Source of the DNA: Branchinecta lynchi
Taxonomy: Eukaryota; Arthropoda; Branchiopoda; Anostraca; Branchinectidae
Assembly (NCBI GenBank): GCA_023053575.1
Contig: JAKZAP010000016.1
Coordinates: 20,726,030 to 20,790,029, forward strand
Length of the DNA: 64,000 nt
Direction of reading: 5' to 3'
Part shown: positions 11,236 to 22,290 of the stretch, in pieces
Position numbering within the stretch: position 1 is the first letter of the stretch
Layout of the letters: every line of letters starts with the position of its first letter
The notes under the pieces: model-generated
Database searches by the model: none
What the model saw: only the letters and a program-made list of their open reading frames with translations
What the model was told of the DNA's origin: nothing
Program-made: the position numbers and the translations under genes

Positions 11236-11725
11236 GGAAGAATTTGATGGACATTTGAAACCAGCTAGAATCTGTTGGCCATACTCTATGCAATAACATA
11301 CTGCAGCATGACTACATCAAATTCAAATTTTGACATCAGTTATGTTTGAACTTTATGGTCATAGATTTCATATTAATTAGGACTAATTCTGGACAATTAA
11401 GCTAGCCTAGCCCAAGAATAGCCATCTACTACCCAATCGTTTAGGCTAAACACAAGCGGCCGATTACTATAGGGTTCTCACTCAACCTGTGATATTAGCA
11501 AGAAGTTAGCCTAGGCTACAATTCTTTTGTACAAAACAGGTTACTGACATAATAAGGTTATCAAGGTTACGCTTATATATGCTGCCTAGTATTTAGAGGG
11601 TTCTTAACTTGTGATATTGGACAGAAGTTAGCCTAGGCTACATTTGTTCTGTACAAGATGAACTGATACTGAATTACAGAACTTCAAAAATGTCCACATA
11701 TTTCCATGCAGTCCTAACTGTCAAG

Positions 11726-12426
11726 CAGTCTAGTACACTAGCCCCATTTCAGGCATGGTGCTCAAACGTCTAGCACCATGCCTGGGTGCTAGACGTTCAA
11801 GCACTGTACCTTGTATTTCATGTATGGTGCATGGATTTCAGTATACAGTGCATACAGAAAAAACACAGTTTCTGTCATCACAACTGAGCACCAGCTCGGA
11901 CAGGGCTGAAATTACTACTATGAATTAGAGAAATCAAAGACAATCCTTTATATATTTTTCACAACAAAAACAAAAGGGCTCTAATGATGATGGAGATGAA
12001 AAACCTAACAGCACCCTATCTATTTTCCATGTATTTTCCCTATCTATTCCCCAAGAGCCAATATTCTGGTTGGCTGCTAGGTAGAAAAAGCTGAGGCACA
12101 GGACACTTTGCATGCAAAACCCTTGACTATGTAGACAAGGAAATGAGGTTTTTCACATCTGTCATCAGCCGAGCCCTTTTGTTTTTGTTGTGAAAAATAT
12201 ACAAAGGATTGTCTTTGATTTCTCTAATTCATGGTAGTAATTTCAGCCCTGTCCGAGCTGGTGCTCAGTTGTTATGACAGAAACTGTGTTTTTGATGCAT
12301 GCACTGTATACTGAAATCCATGCACCATACATGAAATCCAAGGTACAGTGCTTGAACGTCTAGCACCCAGGCATGGTGCTAGACGTTTGAGCACCGTGCC
12401 TGAAAAGGGGCTAGTGTACTAGACTG
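11726..12426. mobile_element. 701-bp palindromic hAT-like element, copy 1
   Basis: Terminal inverted repeat cagtctagtacactagcccc. Nearly the whole element folds back on itself (arms about 330 bp, e.g. gtgctagacgttcaagcac and its complement). Perfect 8-bp target duplication ctgtcaag (11718-11725 and 12427-12434). No ORF. Confidence 0.85.
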
Positions 12427-12434
12427 CTGTCAAG

Positions 12435-13494
12435 AAGCAAATCTTATTACTTTCAACAATTCTGAGTCCCAGATTATCCTTGTCTTTTCTTTTTTTTGAG
12501 AGGATTTTGTCCATCACTCTAAATACAAGCTGATGGTGAACCACCACTCTAAAAATAATTGATGAAAGCACCACTCTTTTATTGCAGATTTCCCCTAAAA
12601 ATTCAACTCGCTTGATCTGCAGGATCTTCCTGGATCTTTCGGACAATTTTCTTGGCCATTTTGCTCTGTCTCACCTCAACCTTGTAAATGAATTGACTCT
12701 TCAATGATGGATTATCAGTGGCTTGGATTGAAACAACCTTTCAGTCACTGGTGATTTCAACTCAAGAGGTCCAGGTCATGGTACACATCCAGCCACGAAC
12801 AGTCTCCCTTGATTGTTGATGCCAGCCTGGCCCAGCCCCTGCTGGGGGGGGGGGGGGGGTAACAGGGGGGTAAGTTTAGGTTAGCAGACTAGAGTGGCAT
12901 TTAAGGGCATCAACAATATTATACAAGGCTGACCTGGGTCATTAAAGACTTCATGTTCCTTTCCAGGGCCCCAGGGGAGCCTGAGGGGAGCTAAACTGCT
13001 AAAGCTTACTGTAATCAATGGTCCATGCTACAAATGCTGTTGTTTCAGGTTTGGGAAGGAAGGAAGGTTGGGTACCTCTCTAAATTAGCTCACCTGTCGA
13101 CTCGGTTGGAGATTTCACTGGTGAACTCATATTCTTTATGGGGGTTTTAATTCTAAATTAACAAAATCCAAAATTCTGCTTTTAGAAGTTTTCAGCGTCA
13201 ACTCGGCAAAGAGCAACGAGATGACGTCATTCGGCACAGGGATAATGGACGCTCAGAAATGCTTTTTAATCGAGAAAAATTCAGAAAACCTACAAAAAAA
13301 TTTATTTGACTATTTCATCTAACTTGGCACTAAGATAATGGTTTACTATTATTTTATTCATTTTGCTTGAAATTTACAAAAGGAAAAAACAAAAGAAGAA
13401 AATGTGGAAAACAATTTGTTTACCGCCTCAATTTGAACTTGCATTGTAACGCTGCATCAAACATTTGGAGCTGTACATTATGGATATTGCAGCA
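12435..13494. other. No gene seen between the two 701-bp elements
   Basis: Contains a poly-G tract (12843-12860) and otherwise unremarkable sequence. If the TPD52-like gene has a 5' UTR exon or promoter, this is one place for it, but nothing supports that directly. Confidence 0.4.
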
Positions 13495-13502
13495 GGTAGT
13501 AC

Positions 13503-14203
13503 CAGTCTAGTACACTAGCCCCATTTCAGGCATGGTGCTCAAACGTCTAGCACCATGCCTGGGTGCTAGACGTTCAAGCACTGTACCTTGGATTTCATGT
13601 ATGGTGCATGGATTTCAGTGTACAGTGCATACAGAAAAAACACAGTTTATGTCATCACAACTGAGCACCGGCTCGGACAGGGCTGAAATTACTACTATGA
13701 ATTAGAGAAATCAAAGACAATCCTTTACATATTTTTCACAACAAAAACAAAAGGGCTCTAATGATGATGGCGATGAAAAACCTAACAGCACCCTATCTAT
13801 TTTCCATGTATTTTCCCTATATATTCCCCAAGAGCCAATATTCTGGTTGGCTGCTAGGTAGAAAAAGCTGAGGCACAGGACACGTTTCATGCAAAACCCT
13901 TGACTATGTAGAAAAGAAAATGAGGTTTTTCACATCTGTCATCAGCCGAGCCCTTTTGTTTTTGTTGTGAAAAGTATATAAAGAATTGTCTTTGATTTAT
14001 CTAATTTATGGTAGTAATTTCAGCCCTGTTCAAGCTGGTGCTCAGTTGTCATGACAGAAACTGTGTTTTTGATGTATGCACTGTATACTGAAATCCAAGC
14101 ACCATACATGAAATCCAAGGCACAGTGCTTGAACGTCTAGCACCCAGGCATGGTGCTAGACGTTTGGGCACCGTGCCTGAAAAGGGGCTAGTGTACTAGA
14201 CTG
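13503..14203. mobile_element. 701-bp palindromic hAT-like element, copy 2
   Basis: Same length and ends as the copy at 11726-12426 and very similar throughout. Perfect 8-bp duplication ggtagtac (13495-13502 and 14204-14211). Confidence 0.85.
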
Positions 14204-14346
14204 GGTAGTACTCTCTGTATTTCCATTATTTCGAAGCTAGGCTACCCTCTCTGCTCCCATCATAACAAAAATGTATGGCCATTGGGTTCGGCTTCTGTCG
14301 ATCTCTTTCGTTTGCAGTGGTCTCTTCTGTGGGTTTCGGACTTTTA

Positions 14347-14650
14347 GAGAGTGTTCCCCCCTTCTAACAATAGTTACTATTAGTTACTATTTCCGTTCTA
14401 TCCTCACGAAAAGTTACTAGCTGACCGTTCCAACCTTGTCGGAATAGTAACTAATAGTTACTATTTGCTTACCATGCTCGGGAGCGTGGTAAGCGTAGTA
14501 ACTATGCATCTCTGGTACGTGATTGGTCGGATTCACCCCTGGCGTGAGATCCTGCTGGAAAATAGAAAAATCGTTCCAGCCTTGACGGCAAAAAGCCAGA
14601 ATTTGTGACGTCATGCGTAGTAACTACGGTAAGTAGGATGGAACACGCTC
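14347..14650. mobile_element. PIF/Harbinger-like MITE, copy 3
   Basis: Ends gagagtgttcccccctt / gtaggatggaacacgctc, 3-bp duplication tta (14344-14346 and 14651-14653). Confidence 0.8.
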
Positions 14651-14699
14651 TTAGTGACCAGCCGCTGTTGCTAGGGCTGAGGGGCTAGTAAATTCCTCT

Positions 14700-16465
14700 C
14701 TCTATCAGTATTTTGATGATACAGCCTGGATACAGCCATACATCTGTTGCTCCTGTCCTTGAGGGGCAATACTACACTTGAATAGGGAGTGACTGATGCT
14801 TTCTACTTTGCTCAGACGCGACCGGCAGTTGGGAGTTGGGCTAAGACCCCATTCAAATAGTGTGCTGTTCATCATCACGGTTTCCGTATGGAGTCTGTAG
14901 TAGATGACTTGTTGCTCTCTATTTTGGAAGGGTGACGGTAGGAATTGGTATTTGAAGTTTGGTGTCCTTTTTCTCAGGATGTCCCTCATTGTGCATATTT
15001 GCAGCCGGTTTCCGGCTGGGGCCAGGCTGGGGGTGTTTGTTCTGCTGCTTTGTTGGCGAGCTTGTCTGCCGTTTCATTATGCTGTATTCCTTTGTGACTG
15101 GGAATGTGCTGGAATTTACTTGTGATGCCTTGCTCCTGAATTTTCTGGAGTGATTTTCTGATCTCCTTGAGATCAGTATCCTCAATTTTCTTGTTGATAC
15201 TGCTGATGAGAAGAAGAGCTGATTTTGAATCCGTGAGTATTACCACCTTTCCGCTGCTTGGGGGCATCTTCAGTATGACTCCTAGTGATCAACAGATGGC
15301 TGCCAGCTCTTTAATCAAAGATCCTTCGGCCAATTGCATTCCCATGTTGAGGTCAGGGGCATCACGACTTGGGGGGGAGGGGGTAATGCCCCCCCCCCCC
15401 CCAATGCTGTCAGCCAGTCAGTAAAAAATAACCTATTCGGTGTGAAGCGCCGCTGTTTTTCTTCAAAACAGTTACTTTTTTTCAGGAAAACAGTCGGTTT
15501 TTCTGAAAATCAGTGGACTGTTATCAAAAACGTAATTTTTGTTGTTGAAAACAGTCGTTTTTTCTGCAGAAAAAGTCGGTAAAAATTACCAGCCAGTTGG
15601 TAAATGCATCATCCCCCCCCCCCCCCCAAACATTTTGGCTAATAACGCCCCTGGTTGAGGTTGTAATTTGGGATACATGCTCCTGCTCCTGCCTTTGGTC
15701 CTTTGAGGGAGCCGTCAGTGTATATTTGGAGGTGGTCACAATAGTCTGAGTGGAGTTTTTGCATTAGTAGCTGGTTTATTGTCTCTTCAGAGTATAGTGT
15801 TTTTCCAGTGGGACTAGATGTTCGGACACAACTGGAGGTTTCGTCTGCCATGGTGGGGATTCGGTAAAAGGCTGTGAATCCGCTTTGTCTGTCTTCCACT
15901 CTGGAACATCTTCCACGAATTTTGTCCACAAACTTTTGGTGCCATGTGGTTTGTTTGTTTTTGCGAACGTGGTTGCATACACTATATGTTCTTCACCGTA
16001 GCATTGAATCTTGGTGAAGTATTTGATCCTAAGAATCTTTGCTCTCTCTCGAAGGGTGGGTAGTCTTAATATTTGCCTCATCTTTACAGTTGGGGTGTTT
16101 TTATGCAGTCCTAGTGCTATTCTTATGGCCGTGTTTTGCACAGTTTCCACGTAGTTCATTTGGGAATCTGGGCATATATCCACAAGCTGTAGACCATACT
16201 CGATTTTGGCGCGGACGGATGTTTTGTAGAACTCCAGGAGTATTTTTGGTGGTGATGATCCCCATTTCGAACCCGCCAGTCTTTTCATGACAGGGATCCT
16301 TTTCAGTGCTGCTGTTCGTTCTTTCTGGACTTGCTTCTGCATTGTAACTTTTTTGTGTAGGATGATTCCCAGGAGAACTGCTTCTTCTACGTATGGGATG
16401 GGTATATGCCCAACCGTGAGCTGGGGCAGGTTTGGTAGTCGTCGTCTGTGGAATGTTATTTTTTT
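14700..16465 (-). mobile_element. Decayed RNase H-bearing LINE, copy 1, interrupted by a hAT MITE
   Basis: Minus strand, same family as the element at 18-20.9 kb. It shows RT C-terminal part (MKRLAGSKWGSSPPKILLEF, VQNTAIRIALGLHKNTP), RNase H motif LQIYTDGSLKGPKAGAGAC, then a 300-bp MITE insertion. RNase H then continues (VVILTDSKSALLLISSINKK, NETADKLANKAAE). The Zn-type tail FEWGLSPTPNCRS and ISHSLFKCS follows. It is 5'-truncated inside RT near 16465. Confidence 0.85.
15354..15653. mobile_element. hAT-type MITE inside the RNase H domain of a LINE
   Basis: Ends caggggcatcacgac / ctaataacgcccctg, with perfect 8-bp duplication gttgaggt (15346-15353 and 15654-15661). The inside repeats aaaacagtcggtttttc-like phrases. 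Confidence 0.85.
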
Positions 16466-16612
16466 TTTAATCTATGTATTGGTTTATTTTTCAGTTCGGT
16501 CAGTGCCTGATTAGCATAGCAGCAAATCAGAACTTATCACTACTCATTTTTAATGTGGTCTTATATCAAAAGCAGTACAGTAGAGGTATGAAATTACTCC
16601 TTCAAACCACAA

Positions 16613-17033
16613 ATGGTAATAATACATAGATGGCACTTTACACAAGGGACTTGTACCGTGACCCAGCCGTGACCAATAAACCAGAAACAGTTTTTTCGAA
16701 TATAATTTAGAAATCTATGACTCCATCATCAGAGCCACATAGACATACCAGGACCCACATGGGGGGTCTCATGGTTCTTAGCAGGTGCTGCAAAATGTTT
16801 TGTGTACATGATAAATGTGTAAGATAAAATTTAATCTAGTCCAATCTATTTGAACCCGGGATCCTCTGCTTAAATTTAAACAAGGCAGGCACTCCAACTG
16901 AGCTACCGAGGGGATTGAGAACAGAGTTCGCAAACCACTACAATAGTCTGGTAGAAGCCGACCATAGGAATAGTGATCCTGCCCGAAGGCAAATTCGTCT
17001 AACCAGTTCACATCCCCATGTCATGGAAATTAA
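16613..17033 (-). mobile_element. SINE-like repeat with internal tRNA-derived core
   Basis: About 420-bp unit. Minus strand: a tRNA-like core near 16855-16925 with A box (gtagctcagttggag) and B box (gggttcaaat). It continues into acaagtcccttgtgtaaagt at its end. The same unit occurs at 29279-29703. Confidence 0.6.
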
Positions 17034-17330
17034 TAACAATACATAGCTGGCACTTCACACAAGGGACTTGTACCGTGACCAATAAACCGGGGAACAGTTT
17101 TTTCGAATATAATTTAGAAATCTATGACTCCATTTTCGGAGCCACTTAGACATACCAGGACCTACATGGCGGGGTCTCATGGTGAAAACTAAATAGAGCC
17201 AAATATAAAATTTCAGTGGGGAAGGTGCCCTTGAGATGGAAACATTTTATAAGTAGTGAACTGATAGACAAAAATGCTCCTCAAGCAGAGGGTCCTGGGT
17301 TCAAATCCCGACTGAGGTGCATTTTTGTCT
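17034..17330 (-). mobile_element. SINE-like repeat, partial second unit
   Basis: Starts aatacatagctggcacttca in reverse, like the previous unit. It ends in a shortened tRNA-like core (gtcctgggttcaaatcccga) bracketed by the inverted pair gatagacaaaaatgc / gcatttttgtctatc. Confidence 0.55.
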
Positions 17331-17339
17331 ATCACACAA

Positions 17340-17795
17340 CTTATTTCGCACAAGTTCATTTTTCCAACATGAGGCTGAGCGGCTTTGAGCCTGAAGAGGA
17401 CCCTTTTTTTTGTATACCGTAAGTACTTAGTGAACTGATAGACAAGAAAGTGAACTGGTAGAGCACCTGCCTTGTCAGCAGAGGGTCCTGGGTTCAAATT
17501 CTGGCTGAGGAGCATTTTTGTCTTATCAGTTCACTACTTATAAAATGTTTCCGTCTCAAGGTCGTCTTCCCTATTAAAATTACATATTTGGTTTTCACCA
17601 TGAGATTCTGTTTTGTGGGTCCTGGTATGTCTATGTGGCTCCAACAACGGAGTCCTAGAGTTCTTAATTATATTCGAAAAACTGTTTATGGTTTATTGGT
17701 CACGGTACAAGTCCGTTGTGTTAAGTGCCATCTATGTAATAAGAGGACCCTTGCCAAGAAGGGCCGAAATATAGCTCTATAAAATTCAGCTGATG
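17340..17795 (+). mobile_element. Hammerhead-family copy interrupted by a SINE-like repeat
   Basis: The left part reads ctttgagcctgaagaggacc. After a 335-bp insertion it resumes as aagaggacccttgccaagaa and gggccgaaatatagctct. The 12-base aagaggaccctt is repeated at both junctions (17394-17405 and 17741-17752). The SINE-like repeat therefore inserted into stem II of the motif. Confidence 0.65.
17406..17740 (+). mobile_element. SINE-like repeat inserted in a hammerhead-family copy
   Basis: tRNA-like core at 17450-17515: A box tggtagagcacctg, anticodon-loop CTTGTCA (UGU, Thr-like), B box gggttcaaattc. Tail ...gtgccatctatgtaat. Perfect 12-bp duplication aagaggaccctt on both sides shows insertion by retroposition. 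Confidence 0.75.
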
Positions 17796-17997
17796 TACAG
17801 TAGAGGTATGCATATGTGAATGTTTGTTGACAGTGGACTTTACCAATTTCATGCACTTGCTGTGTCTAAAGCTAACTATTGGTTAGTCAAAGTAGGGAAT
17901 TACGGGCATCTGAAAACACCTTTAGGCGATGGTATTTTGGGTCTTCATTACCATTTAGCCCAAATTGCACTGTTCACATAAGCATACCTCCACTGTA
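17796..17997. mobile_element. About 200-bp MITE (ACAGTAGAGGTATGC ends)
   Basis: Begins tacagtagaggtatgc and ends gcatacctccactgta. The same end phrase occurs alone at 16576 and 20930. Confidence 0.55.
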
Positions 17998-17999
17998 TC

Positions 18000-20935
18000 T
18001 TCTTCTTCTTCTTATGATTCGACAGCACCTGGGTTCCAGGGAGGGACCCTTTCGGCTTCCTTGTGGTTGATCGTTGGTTCGGTTGTATCGCTGGGTCGTG
18101 GTTAGGTTAGGTTAGGGCAACCTTGGGCCGAGATGAACGGTGCTATTAAGAAATGCAGAAGAATTTGAGCGTGGTGATGATCGGCTGGAACACTGCTCGT
18201 TCGCATCCAGGGGGGAGTGATATCGAGGAGATCTCTTCGATGTCACGAGGGAGGTTTCGCTTCAGGACTTCGGATCTGAGTAGTGTCAGCTTTGGACATG
18301 GTCTATTGCATTCGAAAAGAAGATGCTGCAACATTTCTTGGGCATTTTGGCAGAGTCTGTAGTAGGGGTTCTGTCTTCTCCCCCAGTCGAACTCAGTTTT
18401 TCTTGTTATTACGGCGTTGGTCTTGATTCGAAGGTAGGTGCAGTTTTCTTCTCTTGTCTTGAACATCTGAAGGTTTGCGTTGGTTGCTGGGGTCTGAAGG
18501 TTGCCAAGGCGTTGTCGTAGGATATCTCGGTACGTTTGAACTGCCGCTGGCGGGTTGTTGATCGGTTCGTCAGTCGTTCGCCCAGCAACTGCGTCAGCTT
18601 CTTCGTTGTGCCTGATCCCTTGGTGGCTTGGGATATGTTGGAAGCAAACTTCTGTTCCCTGGTTTCGAAGATCCGTGATGGTAAACTCATCTGGACCAGG
18701 TCGGTGTCCTTAGTCTTCCGGCTTAGTTGTTTCACCAGCAGTAGAGCCGATTTAGAGTCCGAAAATTCTACTGTCTTTCCTGACTGCGGTGGTATAGCCT
18801 TGTTGACCTTGAGAGCTTCGTTGATGGGTTCAATTTCGCTGGTTAAGACGGACACCTGGTCTGGAAGTCTTCTTGAAAGTTTGAGGTGATATTCCGGTAT
18901 GACTGCTGCCGAGGCTGGTTTTCCGCTCTTGACGGATCCATCGGTGTAGATTTGAAGGTGGGCTGAGTACTTCGTTTTGGCCATGTCTGTGAAGATTGCC
19001 TGGATCTAGACTGGAGGATATTGTTCTTTTTTTTAGTCAATCATGTTGGTGGATACGTCGAATGGATGCCAGGTCCATGGCGGGGATGGGGGGAAGGGGG
19101 GAGCAGCTTGCGTCTGCCGTTCCCAGTCAGTGACTCGTCGTCTGAATGCATCCCAGGAGCTGATCAGGTTTTCTTCACCCCCGTTGTTCTGCCCGAAGGT
19201 TATTCTGTATATTGGGTGCTCGTTTCCGTAGGCTTGTACTTTGGTGAAGTACTTCACCATTAGCGTGCTGGACCTTTCTTCGAATGTCTGGAGGCCAGCA
19301 TCTCTCCTAAGCTTGTTGGTAGGGGTATGTTTATGTAGCCCGAGGGCTATTCTTATGCAAGCATTTTGGATAGTTTCAAGTTTTGCCACACTGGATTTGT
19401 TAGAGCTGAGCGTTACTTCGGGATGGAAATCTATCCTTGGTCTAATGTATCTTTTGAAAAAGTCGAGAAGGGATTTAGGTGATGATGCCCAGGGGCACGA
19501 TGCCAGTCTTTTGAGAATGACGACCCTGCTGATGCATGAATGTTTAATTGCCTCTATGTGGCTTGTCCAGGACAGCTTTTGATCCAGGACGGCTCCTAGT
19601 AGCCTCGAGTTATTCTCGTACAGGATTTCTGTTCCGTTTAGCGTTATCTTCGGTAGGTCTGTGGTTTTCTTCTTTGAGAAGAGAACGGCTTTTGTTTTAA
19701 TTGCTGATATGGGGATCGCAATGGCGGCAGAGAGCTGTTCGAGCTCGACCATGGCTTTCTGCATTTTAAGCTTCAGTTCCTCGATGGTGTTGCGCGTTTC
19801 ACTGACAAGCAAATTGTCGGCGAAAGCCTCTTTTTGAGCCGTGTCGCTTGAGAGTTCAAATTCGCTCAGTAAAAGTAAAAATAGGAGTGGGCTGAGAGGA
19901 GAGCCTTGTGGGAGACCCATGAGGAGGTCCCTGATAGAGGATTCACCTTCGTTTGTTTTCACTTTGAAGCTTCTTCCCGAGAGTAGTCGAAGATGAATTC
20001 TACCAGTTCTGTAGGGAAATCCATACCTAGGAGAATTCGGCACAGCTTTTCTCTGAGAACGTTATCAAACGCCGCTTCGAAGTCCACTAGTATGGCCAGG
20101 AGTATCTTTCCTCTCTTCCAAGCACTTTTAATTGCGTGTTGCAGCAGGATGATGTTATCAGACGTGCTTCGGCCCTGTCTAAAACCTGACTGCCATGTGG
20201 GGAGGAGCTTGTTTACCTCACAGAACCATTCGAGGCGGCTGGCAACCATTTTCTCAAAAAAAATTCCCAGGACAGGAAAGAGCGATACCGGTCGGTAAGA
20301 GGAGGCGTTGTGAGGTGGTTTCCCTGTTTTCTTTATTGGCTTCACAATGGCTCTCTTCCAGATTGTGGGGAAACGTTTTGCTCTCCACGCCTGGTTAGAG
20401 ACGTGGAGCAGAGCTTCGTGGAACTTCTGGCCGGCTTTGGTGATCCACTCATAGCTGATTTCGTCCTCACCTGGGGCCGAGTTAGCTTTTGAGTCTTCAA
20501 GAGTCGCTTGTAGCTCTGCCATGGTGAATGGTGCAATAACCTCCTTCTTAAATCGGGCTTTCTCGTAGAGTTTGCAGATCCTCGGTTTTGTAGACGTGAT
20601 GGTTGGTTTTGGTCGCTGGAATTGCTCGTCAAAAATTTCTGCTTTCTGTATGTCGTTGTGGAGTAGTCTTCCGTTGTGGGAAATAGTGGGAATTCTGTCA
20701 TTTGACTGTTTGCCGCAAATCCTGTTGATGATTTGGTGAACCTTTCCTGGTGGTATGTTCTCGTCGAGCTCAGCCGAGTAGTTTGCCCAGACTTTCCTCT
20801 TTGCTTTGTTCACGGCCTTCTTCACATTTGCGTCAGCTCTTCGTAGGGCGATCCTTGTCTCGACGGACGGTCTTTTCTGGTGCTGATTTTGCATCTTCTC
20901 TTCTCTGTTGTGCACTATCAAAAATTTGAAAGTAG
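18000..20935 (-). mobile_element. Decayed RNase H-bearing LINE (I/Jockey-like), copy 2
   Basis: Minus-strand remains in order: RT fingers/palm (SANSAPGEDEISYEW-like region, YRPVSLFPVLGIFFEKMVAS, SGFRQGRSTSDNI, VDFEAAFDNV); a frameshift near 19990; then GLPQGSPLSPLLF and AFADNL, where the family has FADD, so the second catalytic Asp is Asn. RT thumb and connection follow (LETIQNACIRIALGLHKHTP), then RNase H (IYTDGSVKSGK, FSDSKSALLL) with frameshifts. The C-terminal segment HLLFECNRPC is typical of RNase H LINEs. A (GAA)n tail lies at 18000-18015. The endonuclease is missing, so this copy is 5'-truncated and dead. Confidence 0.88.
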
Positions 20936-21237
20936 AGGTATGATTATTTTAACAATTTTTAACTGTTCCACTACCTTGGCTTTGTTACTTGCATATAAAA
21001 AAGTAAAATGGAAAAGAGAAATAACAAACTTCAAGTATTTATTTATGTACTAAAATCATACAACACTGGACAACTTGGTCTATTGGCCTGGCAGGGAAAG
21101 AATCTTGTGTAGGCCTTGTAACTTGTATATGTACCTGTAACTTGAATATCAGTGAACAGCCAACTAATCCAGGGTCATCCTGACACAAACTTGAAGTAGA
21201 AATACAATTGACTTCCTTTGATTTTGAACTTACCAAA

Positions 21238-21370
21238 AAGCTCCTTCCTCTTTTGGAGGCATCTGCAGGTTCGGACCGCTATCTTATCTATTGAAGGTGC
21301 ATTCCTCGTGGCAAACTTTTCAAATTGTGTATTTGCCTTAAGCTTAAGCCTTATTAAAAGCAAATCAGGA
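21238..21370 (-). other. Possible minus-strand exon with good splice donor
   Basis: A minus-strand open stretch ends KRKELFG at a consensus donor (ttttg then gtaagttc). A weak acceptor (cttttaataag) lies upstream, and the D-family MITE at 21369 abuts it. It could be a 5' exon or 5' UTR exon of the TPD52-like gene 10 kb downstream, or chance. Confidence 0.2.
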
Positions 21371-21673
21371 GCGTGTTCCACCCTTCTACAAATAGGAACT
21401 ATTAGTTACTATTTCCATTCCAGCGTCACCAAAAGTTACTACGCTGACCGTCCCAACCTTCTCGAAATAGTAACTAATAGTAACTATTTGCTTACCACGC
21501 TCGGGAGCGTGGTAAGCGTAGTAACTACGAATCTCTGTAACGTGATTGGTCGGATTCGCCCGTGGCATGATATTCTGCTGGAAACTATACAAGTCGTTCC
21601 AGGCTTGACGGCAAGAAGTCAGAATTCGTGACGTCATGCGTAGTAACTACGGTAAGTAGGATTGAACACGCCC
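21369..21673. mobile_element. PIF/Harbinger-like MITE, copy 4
   Basis: Ends gagcgtgttccacccttct / gtaggattgaacacgccc, 3-bp duplication cag (21366-21368 and 21674-21676). Confidence 0.8.
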
Positions 21674-21904
21674 CAGGTGTCAGTTGAGCGACTTTCAGCC
21701 ATGAATTAGCCAAATATTCATAAGTGACAAAAGCATGAGTGGTTATTATAAGTATTCATAGTAAAAAATGCCTTGTTTGGGTTTTAGTTTTTTCTTCGGC
21801 AATCGATCACTGTTAGCAGATAGCCTTAGCCTCAATTCGCACGTCGGAGCGAATTAAGATCAGTCTTGATCTGTTGAATCGCTCCGTCATTGATGATGTG
21901 ATGA

Positions 21905-22290
21905 TTTGTTAGGCATCAGATGCATCGCAGTTGTATTTCCACGGCACATCATTCCACTCTTCATCTAGCGACTTTTCGAAGGCTTCCTCGTTGGGTGCTG
22001 ATACTGTGTCGTTGGTCAGACTGTTCCATGTGTTGACAACTCGACATGAGAAGAACTGTTGTCGTTGCCGGGTTCCGACAGACAACTCTGGACAATGGGC
22101 ATACAAATTCGGGGTTGTTCTTGTGAGGTCAGCTTATATGTCGTAAGCATGTCAGCTCGCCGCCGTCGAAAAACAAGTGTAGTTAAGTTTCAGCTCCTTC
22201 AGACGTTGTTCATAGGATTCATCTTTCATGTTTGTTATTATCCTTGCGGCTCTCCTTTGCACTCCTTCTAGGAGCTGCATATATGAATAC
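21905..22290 (-). mobile_element. LINE relic, ORF2 C-terminus
   Basis: Minus-strand conceptual translation reads LEGVQRRAARIITNMKDESY, then FSCRVVNTWNSLTNDTVSAP. These are the RT thumb and the terminal RVVNxWNxLP motif of CR1-like LINEs. One stop and frame changes; clearly dead. Confidence 0.7.

Noticed and set aside
18099..18117. Three TTAGG units resembling arthropod telomere repeat
   Set aside because: Only about three units, located in the 3' UTR of a decayed LINE; far too short to indicate a telomere or to assign the taxon.
19033..19582. Open frames on the + strand opposite the LINEs
   Set aside because: They are antisense shadows of RT and RNase H coding sequence and have no family match.
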